Of a stretch of DNA of 64,000 nucleotides, positions 53,581 to 63,045 are shown in pieces (the stretch's first letter is position 1; each line of letters starts with the position of its first letter). The notes below the pieces were generated by a model. The model was not told where the DNA came from, ran no database searches, and saw nothing but the letters and a program-made list of their open reading frames with translations. The stretch is from an uncultured Alcaligenaceae bacterium (lineage in GTDB: Bacteria > Pseudomonadota > Gammaproteobacteria > Burkholderiales > Burkholderiaceae_B), in the NCBI GenBank assembly GCA_937908115.1, contig CALEQZ010000032.1, positions 1 to 64,000 on the forward strand, in the 5' to 3' direction. Made by a program: the position numbers and the translations under genes.

Positions 53581-54966
53581 CTACGCGCCGGGCCCGTCCT
53601 TGGCGCGCTCGAAGACCGCGGCAAAGAACCCGTCGGTGCCGTGGCGGTCGGGTCGCAGCTGCAAAAATGGGCCCTCCGGCGACAACCCCTGGACCCGCCC
53701 GTCCAGGATCGCGTGCGCGTCCAGCTGGCGGAATTGCGGATGGCGCGCCAGGAAGTCGCGCGCGCGGTCTTCGTTTTCCTCGGCAAGCAGGCTGCAGGTG
53801 GCATACACGAGCCTGCCGCCGGGCGCCACGCAGCGCGCGGCGCTGTCCAGGATGCGCCGCTGCAGCGCGCACAGCTCGGCCAGCGCTTGCGGATGCTGGC
53901 GCCATTTCAAGTCGGGATTGCGACGCAAGGTGCCCGTGCCGCTGCATGGCGCGTCGACCAGCACCCGGTGCGCCTTGCCGGCCAGGCGCTTGACCCGCAC
54001 ATCGTTTTCTCCATCTATGGCCACGGTCACGACGTTGGACAGGCCGCTGCGCGCCAGCCGGGGCTTGGCGCGCGCCAACCGTGCGGCAGACACGTCCATG
54101 GCGTACAGCCGCCCGGTCGAACGCATCAGCGCCCCCAACAGCAGCGTCTTGCCGCCGGCGCCGGCGCAGAAATCGATGATCATCTCGCCGCGGCGCGGTG
54201 CGACCAGCAAGGCAAGCAGCTGGCTGCCCTCGTCCTGGACTTCTATGGTCCCGTCTTCGTAAAGCGGCCAGCGGTTCAGTGCCGGACGGCCGGACAGGCG
54301 GATCCCCCAGGGCGAATACGGCGTGGGCTGCGGATCATGGCGCGCCGCCGGCCCGTCGCGCAACGCCGCCAAGACGTCTTCCCGGCGCGCGCGCATGGGA
54401 TTGACGCGGATGTCCAGCCCGGCGGGACGGTTCAACGCTTCGGCCAGCGCCGGCGCATCCGGCAGCCGGCCCAACCGTTCGTCCAGCCAATCGGGCAGGC
54501 TGTACCGCACGGCCCGCGGCAGCGTCTCCGGCGCGATGCGCAGCACGCGGTCCAGCCATTGCCGCTCCTCGTCGGCCAACGCGGGGCCGAGCGCGTCCGC
54601 GCCCAGGGTGGCCGCCAGGCCGAGCAGCGCCAGGCGGCGGCTGGCCGGCCCGACGCCGCTTTCCGCGTACTGGCGATAGCGGCGCAAGTGGCGCAGTACG
54701 TCGTAGACCGCTTCGGCCAGCTCGCTGCGGTCGCGCGCGCCCAATCCAGGATGGGCGCGTAACCAATGAGACAGCACCGCATCGGCCGGATACTGCCATT
54801 GCAGCACTTCGCCCAGCACCCGCTGGACTTGCTCGACGCGCACGGCGATGCGTGCCGGGACGCCAGCCGGCGCAACGGCGCCTTGCCGGCCGGGTCGCGC
54901 GCCGCCCTTGCCAGCCGCACGCTGGACGCGGCCGGCGCCCTTGCGGCCTCGGTCAGGAGCGGGCAT
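53581..54966 (-). CDS. rsmB: 16S rRNA (cytosine-967-C5)-methyltransferase
   Basis: 461-residue RsmB/Sun: NusB-like N-terminal domain (about 40-180) followed by a SAM-dependent m5C methyltransferase domain. SAM-binding DFCAGAGGKTLLLG (about 265), D-A-P-C-S-G-T-G-T-L-R-R-N-P-D with one catalytic Cys, and VYATCSLLAEENE with the other. A basic, low-complexity N-terminal 30 residues precede the fold. Overlaps purN by 14 bp. Confidence 0.94.
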   Translation of the reverse strand: MPAPDRGRKGAGRVQRAAGKGGARPGRQGAVAPAGVPARIAVRVEQVQRVLGEVLQWQYPADAVLSHWLRAHPGLGARDRSELAEAVYDVLRHLRRYRQYAESGVGPASRRLALLGLAATLGADALGPALADEERQWLDRVLRIAPETLPRAVRYSLPDWLDERLGRLPDAPALAEALNRPAGLDIRVNPMRARREDVLAALRDGPAARHDPQPTPYSPWGIRLSGRPALNRWPLYEDGTIEVQDEGSQLLALLVAPRRGEMIIDFCAGAGGKTLLLGALMRSTGRLYAMDVSAARLARAKPRLARSGLSNVVTVAIDGENDVRVKRLAGKAHRVLVDAPCSGTGTLRRNPDLKWRQHPQALAELCALQRRILDSAARCVAPGGRLVYATCSLLAEENEDRARDFLARHPQFRQLDAHAILDGRVQGLSPEGPFLQLRPDRHGTDGFFAAVFERAKDGPGA

Positions 54967-55633
54967 CGCCGTCCTCCTGCATCTTGACGAAAAGCCGCTG
55001 GGATACGCCATCGACCTCCACGCGCTGGTCCGGCAGCAGGCGCACACGGCCTTCGGCCAGCCAGCGCGCCACACGGGGATAGACCTCATGCTCGAGCGCA
55101 AGCAGTCGCTCGGCCAGGGTGTCGGGCGTGTCGCCGGCCAGCACGGGCACCACTCCTTGCGCGATGATGGGGCCGTGGTCCAGCACGGGCGTGACGTAAT
55201 GCACCGTGCAGCCATGCGCCTGCACGCCCACGGCCAGGGCCTGCGCGTGCGTATGCAAGCCGGGGAAAGCTGGCAGCAGCGACGGGTGGATGTTGACCAG
55301 GCGGCCGGCATAGCGGTTGACGAAGCCGGGGGTCAGCACCCGCATGAAGCCGGCCAGCAGCACCACGTCGGGCGCATGGGCGTCGATGCGTTCGGCCAGC
55401 GCGGCATCGAATGCCTCGCGGCTGGGATAGTCCCGATGCGCCACCGCCTCGGTCGGGATGCCCTGGCTGGCGGCCCAGGCCAGGCCGGCGGCCTGCGGCG
55501 AGCTCGCGATCACCGCCGCGATCTCGGCGGGCCAACGCTGGCTGGCGCACGCCTGCACGATCGCCTGCATGTTGCTGCCGCGTCCGGAAATAAGGATGAC
55601 GAAACGGGTCGGGCGGCGTGCGGACAAGATCAT
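54953..55633 (-). CDS. purN: phosphoribosylglycinamide formyltransferase
   Basis: Third step of purine synthesis, formylating GAR with 10-formyl-THF. 226 residues: GRGSNMQAI near residue 18, HPSLLPAFPGLHTHAQAL with catalytic His, and the VTPVLDHGPIIAQ segment with catalytic Asp. The ATG at 55633 (GGA 4 nt upstream) is chosen over an in-frame TTG six codons upstream. Divergent from ribF. Confidence 0.95.
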   Translation of the reverse strand: MILSARRPTRFVILISGRGSNMQAIVQACASQRWPAEIAAVIASSPQAAGLAWAASQGIPTEAVAHRDYPSREAFDAALAERIDAHAPDVVLLAGFMRVLTPGFVNRYAGRLVNIHPSLLPAFPGLHTHAQALAVGVQAHGCTVHYVTPVLDHGPIIAQGVVPVLAGDTPDTLAERLLALEHEVYPRVARWLAEGRVRLLPDQRVEVDGVSQRLFVKMQEDGDARS

Positions 55634-55683
55634 GATTCCAATGAAGGGCAACCCGAAATTGTAAACTGTCGGCCGTGAACCCT

Positions 55684-56640
55684 ATGTTGCGCATCTTCCG
55701 CTCCCTGCCCCCGGCCGACTTGCGCGCGCCTTGCGCCCTGACCATCGGCAATTTCGACGGCGTGCATCGCGGCCACCAGGCCATCCTGGCCGAGGTCCGG
55801 CAGGCGGCACAGGCGCAGGGCCTGGTTCCCACGGTCATGACCTTCGAGCCACACCCGCGGGAATACTTCGCGCTGCAGGCGTGCCGGCCCGAGCTTGCGC
55901 CGACGCGCATCACCAGCCTGCGCGACAAGATCGCCGCGCTGGCGCGCCACGGCATCGCCCACGTGGTGGTGGAAAAATTCGACCGACGCCTGGCCGAGAT
56001 GTCCGCCGATGCCTTCGTGCAGCAGCTGCTTTCCGCCGGGCTGCAGACCCGCTGGCTGATGGTGGGCGAAGACTTCCGCTACGGCCACCGGCGCAGCGGC
56101 GACGTCGCCCTGCTGCGCGAGGCCGGCAAGCGATACGGGTTCGAGGTGCACACGCTGCCCGACGTCACCGACACGCACGGGCATCGGGTATCGAGCTCGG
56201 AGATACGCACCGCGCTGGCCGTGGGCGACGTACAGCGCGCCGCGCAGCTGCTGGGCCATCCGTACAGCATCAGCGGCCACGTCATCCATGGACGCAAGCT
56301 TGGCCGCACGCTGGGCTTTCCTACCCTGAACCTGCGCGTGGTGCCGCGCTGCGCGATCCGCTCGGGCATCTACGTGGTCGCGGTGCACGGCCTGGCCGAC
56401 CACCCGCAGCCGGCAGTGGCCAGCCTGGGGGTGCGCCCGACGGTCGAGGACGGCGGCCGGGTCCTGCTCGAAGCGCACGTGCTCGATGCCACCGTGGACG
56501 CATACGGTAAACTCGTGCGCGTCGAATTCCTGCACAAACTGCGGGACGAAGAAAAGTTCCCAGACCTTGCCTCGCTTACCGCCGCCATCGCTCGCGACGA
56601 GCGCAATGCGCGCGCCTACTTCGCCGTTCATGGACTATAA
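55684..56640 (+). CDS. ribF: bifunctional riboflavin kinase/FAD synthetase
   Basis: Makes FMN then FAD. 318 residues: N-terminal adenylyltransferase with TIGNFDGVHRGHQ (about 24), VGEDFRYGHRRSGD, SSSEIRTAL; C-terminal flavokinase with GRTLGFPTLNL, SGIYVV and the VRVEFLHKLR end. An in-frame GTG three codons upstream is an alternative start. Overlaps ileS by 11 bp, the common ribF-ileS-lspA order. Confidence 0.95.
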   Translation: MLRIFRSLPPADLRAPCALTIGNFDGVHRGHQAILAEVRQAAQAQGLVPTVMTFEPHPREYFALQACRPELAPTRITSLRDKIAALARHGIAHVVVEKFDRRLAEMSADAFVQQLLSAGLQTRWLMVGEDFRYGHRRSGDVALLREAGKRYGFEVHTLPDVTDTHGHRVSSSEIRTALAVGDVQRAAQLLGHPYSISGHVIHGRKLGRTLGFPTLNLRVVPRCAIRSGIYVVAVHGLADHPQPAVASLGVRPTVEDGGRVLLEAHVLDATVDAYGKLVRVEFLHKLRDEEKFPDLASLTAAIARDERNARAYFAVHGL

Positions 56641-59491
56641 AAAAACCCTCAACCTGCCCGACACCGCCTTTCCCATGCGTGGGGATCTGGCTCGACGCGA
56701 GCCCGCCTGGGTCGCCCAATGGGAGGAAAAGCGCATCTACCAGGCCATTCGCAAGGCCAGCGCCGGACGCCCGCGCTTCGTCCTGCATGACGGTCCGCCT
56801 TACGCCAACGGCGACATCCACATCGGGCATGCGGTCAACAAGATCCTGAAGGACATCATCGTCAAGAGCCGGAACATGGCCGGCTATGACGCGCATTACG
56901 TGCCGGGCTGGGACTGCCACGGCATGCCGATCGAGATCCAGATCGAGAAAAAGTACGGCAAGAACCTGCCCGTGGCCGAAGTGCAGTCGCGGGCGCGCGC
57001 TTATGCACTGGAGCAGATCGAGCGCCAGAAAAAAGACTTCAAGCGCCTGGGCGTGCTGGCCGATTGGGACCGGCCCTACCTGACCATGAACCCGGGCAAC
57101 GAGGCCGATGAAATCCGGGCGCTCGCCCGCATCATGGAAAAAGGCTACGTCTACCGGGGCCTGAAGCCGGTGAACTGGTGCTTCGATTGCGGCTCGGCGC
57201 TGGCCGAGGCCGAGGTCGAATACGCCGAGCGCACCGACCCGGCCATCGACGTGGCGTTCCCGTTCGCCGACAAGGAAGGCTTGGCGCGCGCCTTTGGCCT
57301 GCCTGCGGTCGATGACGGCGCCGTCGTCATCTGGACGACCACGCCGTGGACCATCCCCGCCAACCAGGCGCTCAACGTCCATCCCGAGCTCGAATACGCG
57401 CTGGTGCGGGTCAGCCCTGCCCCGGCGCACGGTCCGCTGCTGCTGGTGGCCAAGGAACGGGTCGCCGCCTGCCTGCAGCGCTGGAAGCTGCAAGGCGAAG
57501 TGATCGCCACGGCCCGCGGGCAGGACTTGGCCGGGCTGGCCTTCCGCCACCCGCTGGCCGCGGCCGATCCCGGCTATGACAGGCTGTCTCCCGTCTACCT
57601 GGGCGAGTACGTCACACTGGACGCGGGCACCGGCGTCGTGCACTCGTCGCCCGCCTACGGCGTGGAAGACTTCGAATCCTGCAAGGCCCATGGGCTGGCC
57701 GACGCCGATATCATCAATCCGGTGATGGGCGACGGTCGCTATGCGTCGAGCCTGCCGCTGTTCGGCGGCCTGTCGATCTGGGACGCCAACCCACGCATCG
57801 TGGACGCGCTGCGCGAAGCGGGCTCGCTGTTGCACGTCGAAAAGTATGCGCACAGCTACATGCACTGCTGGCGCCACAAGACGCCGATCATTTACCGGGC
57901 CACCAGCCAGTGGTTCGCCGGCATGGACGTCAAGCCCGCCGACGGCGGACCCACCTTGCGCGAATCGGCGCTGGCCGGCGTCGATGCCACCGCCTTCTAC
58001 CCATCCTGGGGCCGCGCGCGGCTGCACGCCATGATCGCCCACCGGCCGGACTGGACGCTATCGCGCCAGCGCCAGTGGGGCGTGCCCATGGCGTTCTTCG
58101 TGCACAAGGAAACCGGCGAGCTGCACCCGCGCACGCTGGAGCTGCTCGAGCAGGTGGCCCAACGCGTCGAGCGCGACGGCATCGAGGCCTGGCAGGCATT
58201 GGATCCGCGTGAGCTGATCGGCGATGACGCCGAGTTCTACGAAAAGAACCGTGACACGCTGGATGTGTGGTTCGATTCCGGCACCACGCACGCCACGGTG
58301 CTGGGCGGCAAGGACGGCGATCGCCGCGGCTCGCACGGCGAGGCGCTGGCCTGGCCCGCCGATCTTTACCTGGAAGGTTCGGACCAGCACCGCGGCTGGT
58401 TCCATTCGTCGCTGCTGACTGGCTGCATGCTGTACGGGCGGCCCCCTTACAAGGCCCTGCTCACCCACGGCTTCGTCGTCGACGGCCAGGGCCGCAAGAT
58501 GAGCAAGTCGGTCGGCAACGTAATCGCCCCGCAGAAGGTGTCCGATACGCTGGGCGCCGAAATCCTGCGCCTGTGGGTGGCGTCGACCGACTACTCCGGC
58601 GAGCTGTCGATCTCGGATGAGATCCTCAAGCGCGTGGTGGAAAGCTACCGGCGCATCCGCAATACGCTGCGCTTTTTGCTGGCCAATTTGGACGACTTCG
58701 ACGCCGCCACGCAAAGCGTGCCGCTGGCCGGGCTGGTGGAGATCGACCGCTATGCGCTGGCCATGACCGCGCGCATGCAGGGCGAGATCCTGGCCCATTA
58801 CGAGCGCTATGACTTCCATCCGGCGGTGGCGCGGCTGCAGACTTTCTGCTCGGAGGACCTGGGCGCGTTCTACCTGGACGTCCTGAAGGACAGGCTATAC
58901 ACCACCGCCGCCGACAGCGTGGCGCGCCGCTCGGCGCAGACGGCGCTGGCGCACATCACCCAGGCGCTGCTCAAGGTGATGGCGCCCATCCTGTCGTTCA
59001 CCGCCGAGGAAGCCTGGGAAATCCTGAAAGGCAAGACCCTGGCCAAGCTGCCCGCGGCCGAGACGGTCACCATCTTCAGCGAGCTCTACCACGACATCCC
59101 GGCGCCGGATGGCGCCGAGGCGCTGCTGGCCAAGTGGGACCGCCTGCGCGCCATCCGCGCCGACGTGCAGCGCGCGCTCGAAGCCGTGCGCAGCACGGGC
59201 GCCATCGGCTCTTCATTGCAGGCCGAGGTCGACCTGACCGCCAGCGGCGCGGATTACGATCTGCTGGCCACCCTGGGCGACGACCTGCGCTTCGTGCTGA
59301 TCGTCTCGCGCGCGACGCTGCACCGCGGTGACGGCGCCCTGGACATCCGCGTCACGCCCTCTGCCCACGCCAAGTGCGAGCGCTGCTGGCACTGGCGGGC
59401 CGACGTGGGTGCCGACGCCAGCCATCCCGACATCTGCGGGCGATGCGTCAGCAACCTATTCGGCGCCGGCGAGCCGCGCACGGCGGCGTAA
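56630..59491 (+). CDS. ileS: isoleucyl-tRNA synthetase
   Basis: Class I synthetase with editing. 953 residues: HIGH-type PYANGDIHIGHA (about 60), editing domain with TTPWTIPANQAL (about 240), KMSKS in GRKMSKSVGN (about 625), anticodon-binding helices, and a C-terminal zinc finger CERCWHW ... CGRC. No T-box or leader peptide precedes it; translation is probably coupled to ribF. Confidence 0.98.
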   Translation: MDYKKTLNLPDTAFPMRGDLARREPAWVAQWEEKRIYQAIRKASAGRPRFVLHDGPPYANGDIHIGHAVNKILKDIIVKSRNMAGYDAHYVPGWDCHGMPIEIQIEKKYGKNLPVAEVQSRARAYALEQIERQKKDFKRLGVLADWDRPYLTMNPGNEADEIRALARIMEKGYVYRGLKPVNWCFDCGSALAEAEVEYAERTDPAIDVAFPFADKEGLARAFGLPAVDDGAVVIWTTTPWTIPANQALNVHPELEYALVRVSPAPAHGPLLLVAKERVAACLQRWKLQGEVIATARGQDLAGLAFRHPLAAADPGYDRLSPVYLGEYVTLDAGTGVVHSSPAYGVEDFESCKAHGLADADIINPVMGDGRYASSLPLFGGLSIWDANPRIVDALREAGSLLHVEKYAHSYMHCWRHKTPIIYRATSQWFAGMDVKPADGGPTLRESALAGVDATAFYPSWGRARLHAMIAHRPDWTLSRQRQWGVPMAFFVHKETGELHPRTLELLEQVAQRVERDGIEAWQALDPRELIGDDAEFYEKNRDTLDVWFDSGTTHATVLGGKDGDRRGSHGEALAWPADLYLEGSDQHRGWFHSSLLTGCMLYGRPPYKALLTHGFVVDGQGRKMSKSVGNVIAPQKVSDTLGAEILRLWVASTDYSGELSISDEILKRVVESYRRIRNTLRFLLANLDDFDAATQSVPLAGLVEIDRYALAMTARMQGEILAHYERYDFHPAVARLQTFCSEDLGAFYLDVLKDRLYTTAADSVARRSAQTALAHITQALLKVMAPILSFTAEEAWEILKGKTLAKLPAAETVTIFSELYHDIPAPDGAEALLAKWDRLRAIRADVQRALEAVRSTGAIGSSLQAEVDLTASGADYDLLATLGDDLRFVLIVSRATLHRGDGALDIRVTPSAHAKCERCWHWRADVGADASHPDICGRCVSNLFGAGEPRTAA

Positions 59492-59504
59492 GGATGCGAA
59501 CGCG

Positions 59505-60023
59505 ATGAATGCGGCGGCGCCATCCCCGGCAGCCCTGCGGCCACGGGCCGCGGTCTGGCCCTGGCTGCTGCTGGCCGCCGCCATCATCGCCGTCGACCAG
59601 TTGACCAAAGCCTACTTCGATGCCGCGCTGGAGTACGGCGAGCGCATCGCCGTCCTGCCCGTCTTCGACTTCACCCTGCTCTACAACCGCGGCGCGGCCT
59701 TCAGCTTCCTTGCGCAGCAATCGGGCTGGCAACGCTGGCTTTTCACCGGGCTGGGCACGGCAGCCGCCTGCTTCATCCTATGGATGCTGCACCGTCACCG
59801 CGGCGAACGGCGCTTTAGCCTGTCGCTGGCCATGATCCTGGGCGGCGCGCTGGGCAACGTGATCGACCGGACGCTGCACGGCCACGTCATCGATTTCCTG
59901 CTTTTTTATTGGCGCGACTGGTACTACCCGGCGTTCAACGTGGCCGACATCGGAATCACCTGCGGCGCGATCCTGTTGGTGGCCGACGAGGTTTTGCGCG
60001 TGCGCGCGGCGCGCCGACGCTGA
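59505..60023 (+). CDS. lspA: lipoprotein signal peptidase (signal peptidase II)
   Basis: Inner-membrane aspartyl protease cleaving prolipoproteins. 172 residues, four helices; conserved AVDQLTKAYF, NRGAAFSFL, LGNVIDR (catalytic Asp) and FNVADIGI (second catalytic Asp). 13 bp after ileS. Confidence 0.97.
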   Translation: MNAAAPSPAALRPRAAVWPWLLLAAAIIAVDQLTKAYFDAALEYGERIAVLPVFDFTLLYNRGAAFSFLAQQSGWQRWLFTGLGTAAACFILWMLHRHRGERRFSLSLAMILGGALGNVIDRTLHGHVIDFLLFYWRDWYYPAFNVADIGITCGAILLVADEVLRVRAARRR

Positions 60024-60037
60024 CACCGCACACCGGC

Positions 60038-60745
60038 TTACGCTGTGGCGCTGCCACGATCTTCTCGCAGCAGTTGGTAGATGTAGTGCCCCGCTTCGGT
60101 GATGTCTCGGCGTATCGCCTCGGCCACCGCCCGGCCGTCGCGCTCGGCCAAGGCCTGCAAGGCCGCGGCGTGATAGTCCGTTTTCTTGATATAGGGCACG
60201 TACTCGGGCAAGACGATGGTCAGAACCGGCCCACAGCGCAACCACAGGGTTTCGATCGCGTCCAGGATCACCGGCATGCGCGCCAGTGCATAGATGCCGA
60301 AGTGAAAGCGCCGGTGCACCTCCAGATAGCCGTCCCGGCGCTCGTGGTCGATGTGCTCGGCCATCAGCGCCACGTGGGCCCGCAGCACGGCCAAGTCTTC
60401 CTCGCTGACGTGGGCGGTGGCTTCAAGCGCAGCCCGCGATTCCAGCTCCGCGCGCATGATGGTCAGCTGCCGGAAATACTCCGGATCGACATGCGGCACG
60501 ATGGCCCCGCCCCCTTGGCCGCCTGAGCCACGCTCGAGCACCCGCTCGGCGATCAGATGGTTGACGGCATCGCGCACCGGCGTCAGGCTGATTCCCAACT
60601 GCGCGGCGGCCTCGCGCAGCAAAATGCGTTGCCCCGGAGCAAAGCGGCCCGCGAGCAGCGCGCCGCGCAACTCAGCGTAAGCCCTATCCCACAACGTGTG
60701 TTTTTCGAGCTGCCGTAGGCCGCCGGTCAATCCTTGCAATTTCAT
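60038..60745 (-). CDS. GntR-family (FCD subfamily) transcriptional regulator
   Basis: 235 residues: N-terminal winged helix with ALLAGRFAPGQRILLREAAA and LGISLTPVRDAVNHLIAERVLE (about 28-75), then an FCD ligand-binding helical domain with metal-type histidines (HIDHERRDGY, HRRFHFGIY). Divergent from the transport/catabolic genes to the right, so probably their local regulator, responding to the substrate or an intermediate. Confidence 0.9.
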   Translation of the reverse strand: MKLQGLTGGLRQLEKHTLWDRAYAELRGALLAGRFAPGQRILLREAAAQLGISLTPVRDAVNHLIAERVLERGSGGQGGGAIVPHVDPEYFRQLTIMRAELESRAALEATAHVSEEDLAVLRAHVALMAEHIDHERRDGYLEVHRRFHFGIYALARMPVILDAIETLWLRCGPVLTIVLPEYVPYIKKTDYHAAALQALAERDGRAVAEAIRRDITEAGHYIYQLLREDRGSATA

Positions 60746-60839
60746 TATTACAACAAATACTGAAAACCTTATGGTCTCACCTATACATCCCTCTTATCAA
60801 CTTCCGACTATTGTTGTTTGTTATAACGAATGGTAGGAT
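60746..60839 (+). promoter_or_regulatory. divergent control region with operator-like repeats
   Basis: Candidate rightward promoter TTGTTG (60811-60816), 17-bp spacer, TAGGAT (60834-60839); the spacer holds the palindrome GTTATAAC (60820-60827) in the context TTTGTTATAACGAAT. A related TTTGTTGTAATAATG lies on the minus strand at the regulator's start (about 60757-60743). The two related words in opposite orientation suggest binding sites for the GntR protein. Confidence 0.5.
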
Positions 60840-60889
60840 AGTACCCGCAACACCATACATACCGCCCGAAGGCGGGAGGAGACACACTC

Positions 60890-61891
60890 ATGACGCACGT
60901 CTTTTCTGTCCGGAGCCGTGGCCCGGCGACGCTTTTGCGTGCCTGGCTCGTTGCCTTTGCCGCATGTGCGCTGCCGGCGGCTTATGCCCATGCCCAGCAA
61001 GACTTCCCTTCGCGTGAAATTCGCTTCATCGTCCCCTGGAACGCTGGGGGATCCAACGACATCGCCGCCCGTGCGCTGCAGCAAATCCTGGCCAAGGACG
61101 GCATCAACATCATCGTCGAAAACGCCCCCGGTGCCACGGGCGCGATCGGCCTGACCAAAGTCCTGAACTCCCCGCCCGACGGCTATACGGTGGGCATGGG
61201 CACAAGCTCCACACTGGCGCAGATCGCGCAGAAGATGACCACACTGCGCAACGACCAGTTCACCCATATTGCGCGCGTGTCTACTGATCCGCTCGTCCTG
61301 CTGGTGCCGACGTCTGGACCGAAGACGCTGGAAGCATTCTTGGACGAAATGAAGCGCCAGCCGGGCAAGGTTTCCATCGGCACGCCGGGCACCAACAATC
61401 TGAACCACATCTTTGCCGAGATGACCGCCCGCGCGGCGGGTGTGCCATACATCAACGTGCCTTACCCGGGTGGGTCTAAAGTGGTCGCCGACTTGGCAGG
61501 CAAGCAAATCAACGCCGCCGTGCTCAAGCCTTCGGAAAGCCGTGGCCAGGTCGAGGCAGGCAACGTCCGGCCGCTGGCGGTGTTTGCCAACGAGCGGCTG
61601 GACGTCTGGCCGGACGTGCCGACGTTCAAGGAAAAGGGCTATGACGTGTTCCCCTACGGACCGCTGGTGCAGATGGCCTACATCGTCGGCCCGGCAGGCA
61701 TCCCCGAGCCGGTGCGCGAGCGGCTGATCGCCATCTTTCGCAAAGCCATCCAAAGCGACACCTTCAAGCGTTTCGCCCAGGACAACGGTTTCGAAGTCGA
61801 CGACCTGACCGGGGCGGCACTGGAACGGGAAGTACTGGCCGTGCAAAAAACGCTCGACGACGTCGGCACCAAAGTTTTCAAGAAGCAATGA
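60890..61891 (+). CDS. Bug/TctC-family tripartite tricarboxylate transporter receptor
   Basis: A 333-residue periplasmic solute-binding protein of the Bug family, greatly expanded in Bordetella. Signal peptide to about residue 36 (cut at AHAQ), then FPSREIRFIVPWNAGGSNDIAAR, GATGAIGLTKV, GKVSIGTPGTNN, and the C-terminal G-P-A-G-I-P-E-P-V. Membrane partners TctA/TctB are not in the window. GGGAGGAGA precedes the ATG. Ligand probably the acid consumed by the enzymes downstream. Confidence 0.93.
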   Translation: MTHVFSVRSRGPATLLRAWLVAFAACALPAAYAHAQQDFPSREIRFIVPWNAGGSNDIAARALQQILAKDGINIIVENAPGATGAIGLTKVLNSPPDGYTVGMGTSSTLAQIAQKMTTLRNDQFTHIARVSTDPLVLLVPTSGPKTLEAFLDEMKRQPGKVSIGTPGTNNLNHIFAEMTARAAGVPYINVPYPGGSKVVADLAGKQINAAVLKPSESRGQVEAGNVRPLAVFANERLDVWPDVPTFKEKGYDVFPYGPLVQMAYIVGPAGIPEPVRERLIAIFRKAIQSDTFKRFAQDNGFEVDDLTGAALEREVLAVQKTLDDVGTKVFKKQ

Positions 61892-61898
61892 GGCCCAC

Positions 61899-63041
61899 GT
61901 GAGTACCATCCGTAAAGTTTCCTGCCACGTCGTCAGCGCCCCGATCGAGCGTCCCTTCACGTCCTCGCGCGGATGGCTATACAAAACGCGCGGCTCCTGC
62001 ATCGTGGAAATCGAAACAGCCGACGGCATCGTCGGCTGGGGCGAATGCTACGGGCCGGCCCAGGTGGCACGCGCCTACATCGAGTCGCAATATGCGCCGC
62101 GCATCCTGGGCCGCGACCCGTTCGACGTGGAAGTGATCTGGGAGGATCTATACAACCGCATCAAGGACTACGGCGGCTCCGGCATGGCGATATCGGCGCT
62201 TAGCGGTATCGACATCGCGCTGTGGGACATTATCGGCAAGACCTGCGGCAAGCCGGTGCACAAGTTGCTGGGCGGCGCGCACCGCACAGAGGTGACCGCC
62301 TATGCCACTGGGCTGTACTTCATCGACATGGACCGCCTGATCGAAGAGGCGGTCGAAGAAGCCCAGGGCTATGTCGAGGAAGGTTTTACCGCCGTCAAGA
62401 TGAAGATCGGCCTAGGTTCACCCCGGCTGGACATCGCGCGGGTCGAGGCGGTGCGCAAGGCGATTGGCGATGGCGCGCGCCTGATGGTCGATGCCAACCA
62501 TTGCTTTAGCGTACCAACCGCCATCCGCCTGGGCCGCGAGCTTGAGCAGCTGGGCGTGGAATGGTTCGAAGAACCGATTTCGCCTGAAGACGTCGACGGC
62601 TACGTCGAAGTCACCCGGGCGCTGGACATCGCCGTGGCCGGCGGCGAGAACGAATTCACGCGCTGGGGATTCCGCGACCTGGTGGCACGCAAGGCCATGG
62701 ACATCGTGCAGCCAGACGTCTGCGCAGCCGGCGGGTTGAGCGAATGCCGAAAAATCGCGGCGCTGGCCATCACCCATGGCGTCGAGTGCGTACCCCATGC
62801 TTGGGGTTCGGTCATCGGCCTGGCCGCCACGCTGCACTTTTTGGCCGCCTTGCCCGACCAACCGCCAAGCTTGCGGCCCATCCCGCCCATGCTCGAATTC
62901 GAGCAATGCGAAAACCCCTTCCGCGATGAACTGTCGACCGAGCCCATCGTGCAGCGCCAGGGCGTGGTACAGGTTCCCACCGCGGCAGGCCTAGGCATCG
63001 AGGTGCGGCGCGAGGTGCTAGACCGCTATCGGGTCGCCTAA
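61899..63041 (+). CDS. mandelate racemase/muconate lactonizing (enolase superfamily) enzyme
   Basis: A 380-residue enolase-superfamily member, most likely an acid-sugar dehydratase. Capping domain about 1-125, then barrel with KMKIG (K-x-K base pair, about 165), metal ligands in VDANH, EEPIS and GGENE, then QPDVCAAGG and PHAWGS (Asp-His dyad region). This residue set is the MR subgroup. The exact sugar acid cannot be assigned. 7 bp after the receptor gene. Confidence 0.9.
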   Translation: MSTIRKVSCHVVSAPIERPFTSSRGWLYKTRGSCIVEIETADGIVGWGECYGPAQVARAYIESQYAPRILGRDPFDVEVIWEDLYNRIKDYGGSGMAISALSGIDIALWDIIGKTCGKPVHKLLGGAHRTEVTAYATGLYFIDMDRLIEEAVEEAQGYVEEGFTAVKMKIGLGSPRLDIARVEAVRKAIGDGARLMVDANHCFSVPTAIRLGRELEQLGVEWFEEPISPEDVDGYVEVTRALDIAVAGGENEFTRWGFRDLVARKAMDIVQPDVCAAGGLSECRKIAALAITHGVECVPHAWGSVIGLAATLHFLAALPDQPPSLRPIPPMLEFEQCENPFRDELSTEPIVQRQGVVQVPTAAGLGIEVRREVLDRYRVA

Positions 63042-63045
63042 CGCC

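Noticed and set aside
53439..53993. Arg/Pro-rich plus-strand frame opposite the end of rsmB
   Set aside because: Composition of a GC-rich random frame; overlaps a conserved gene on the other strand.
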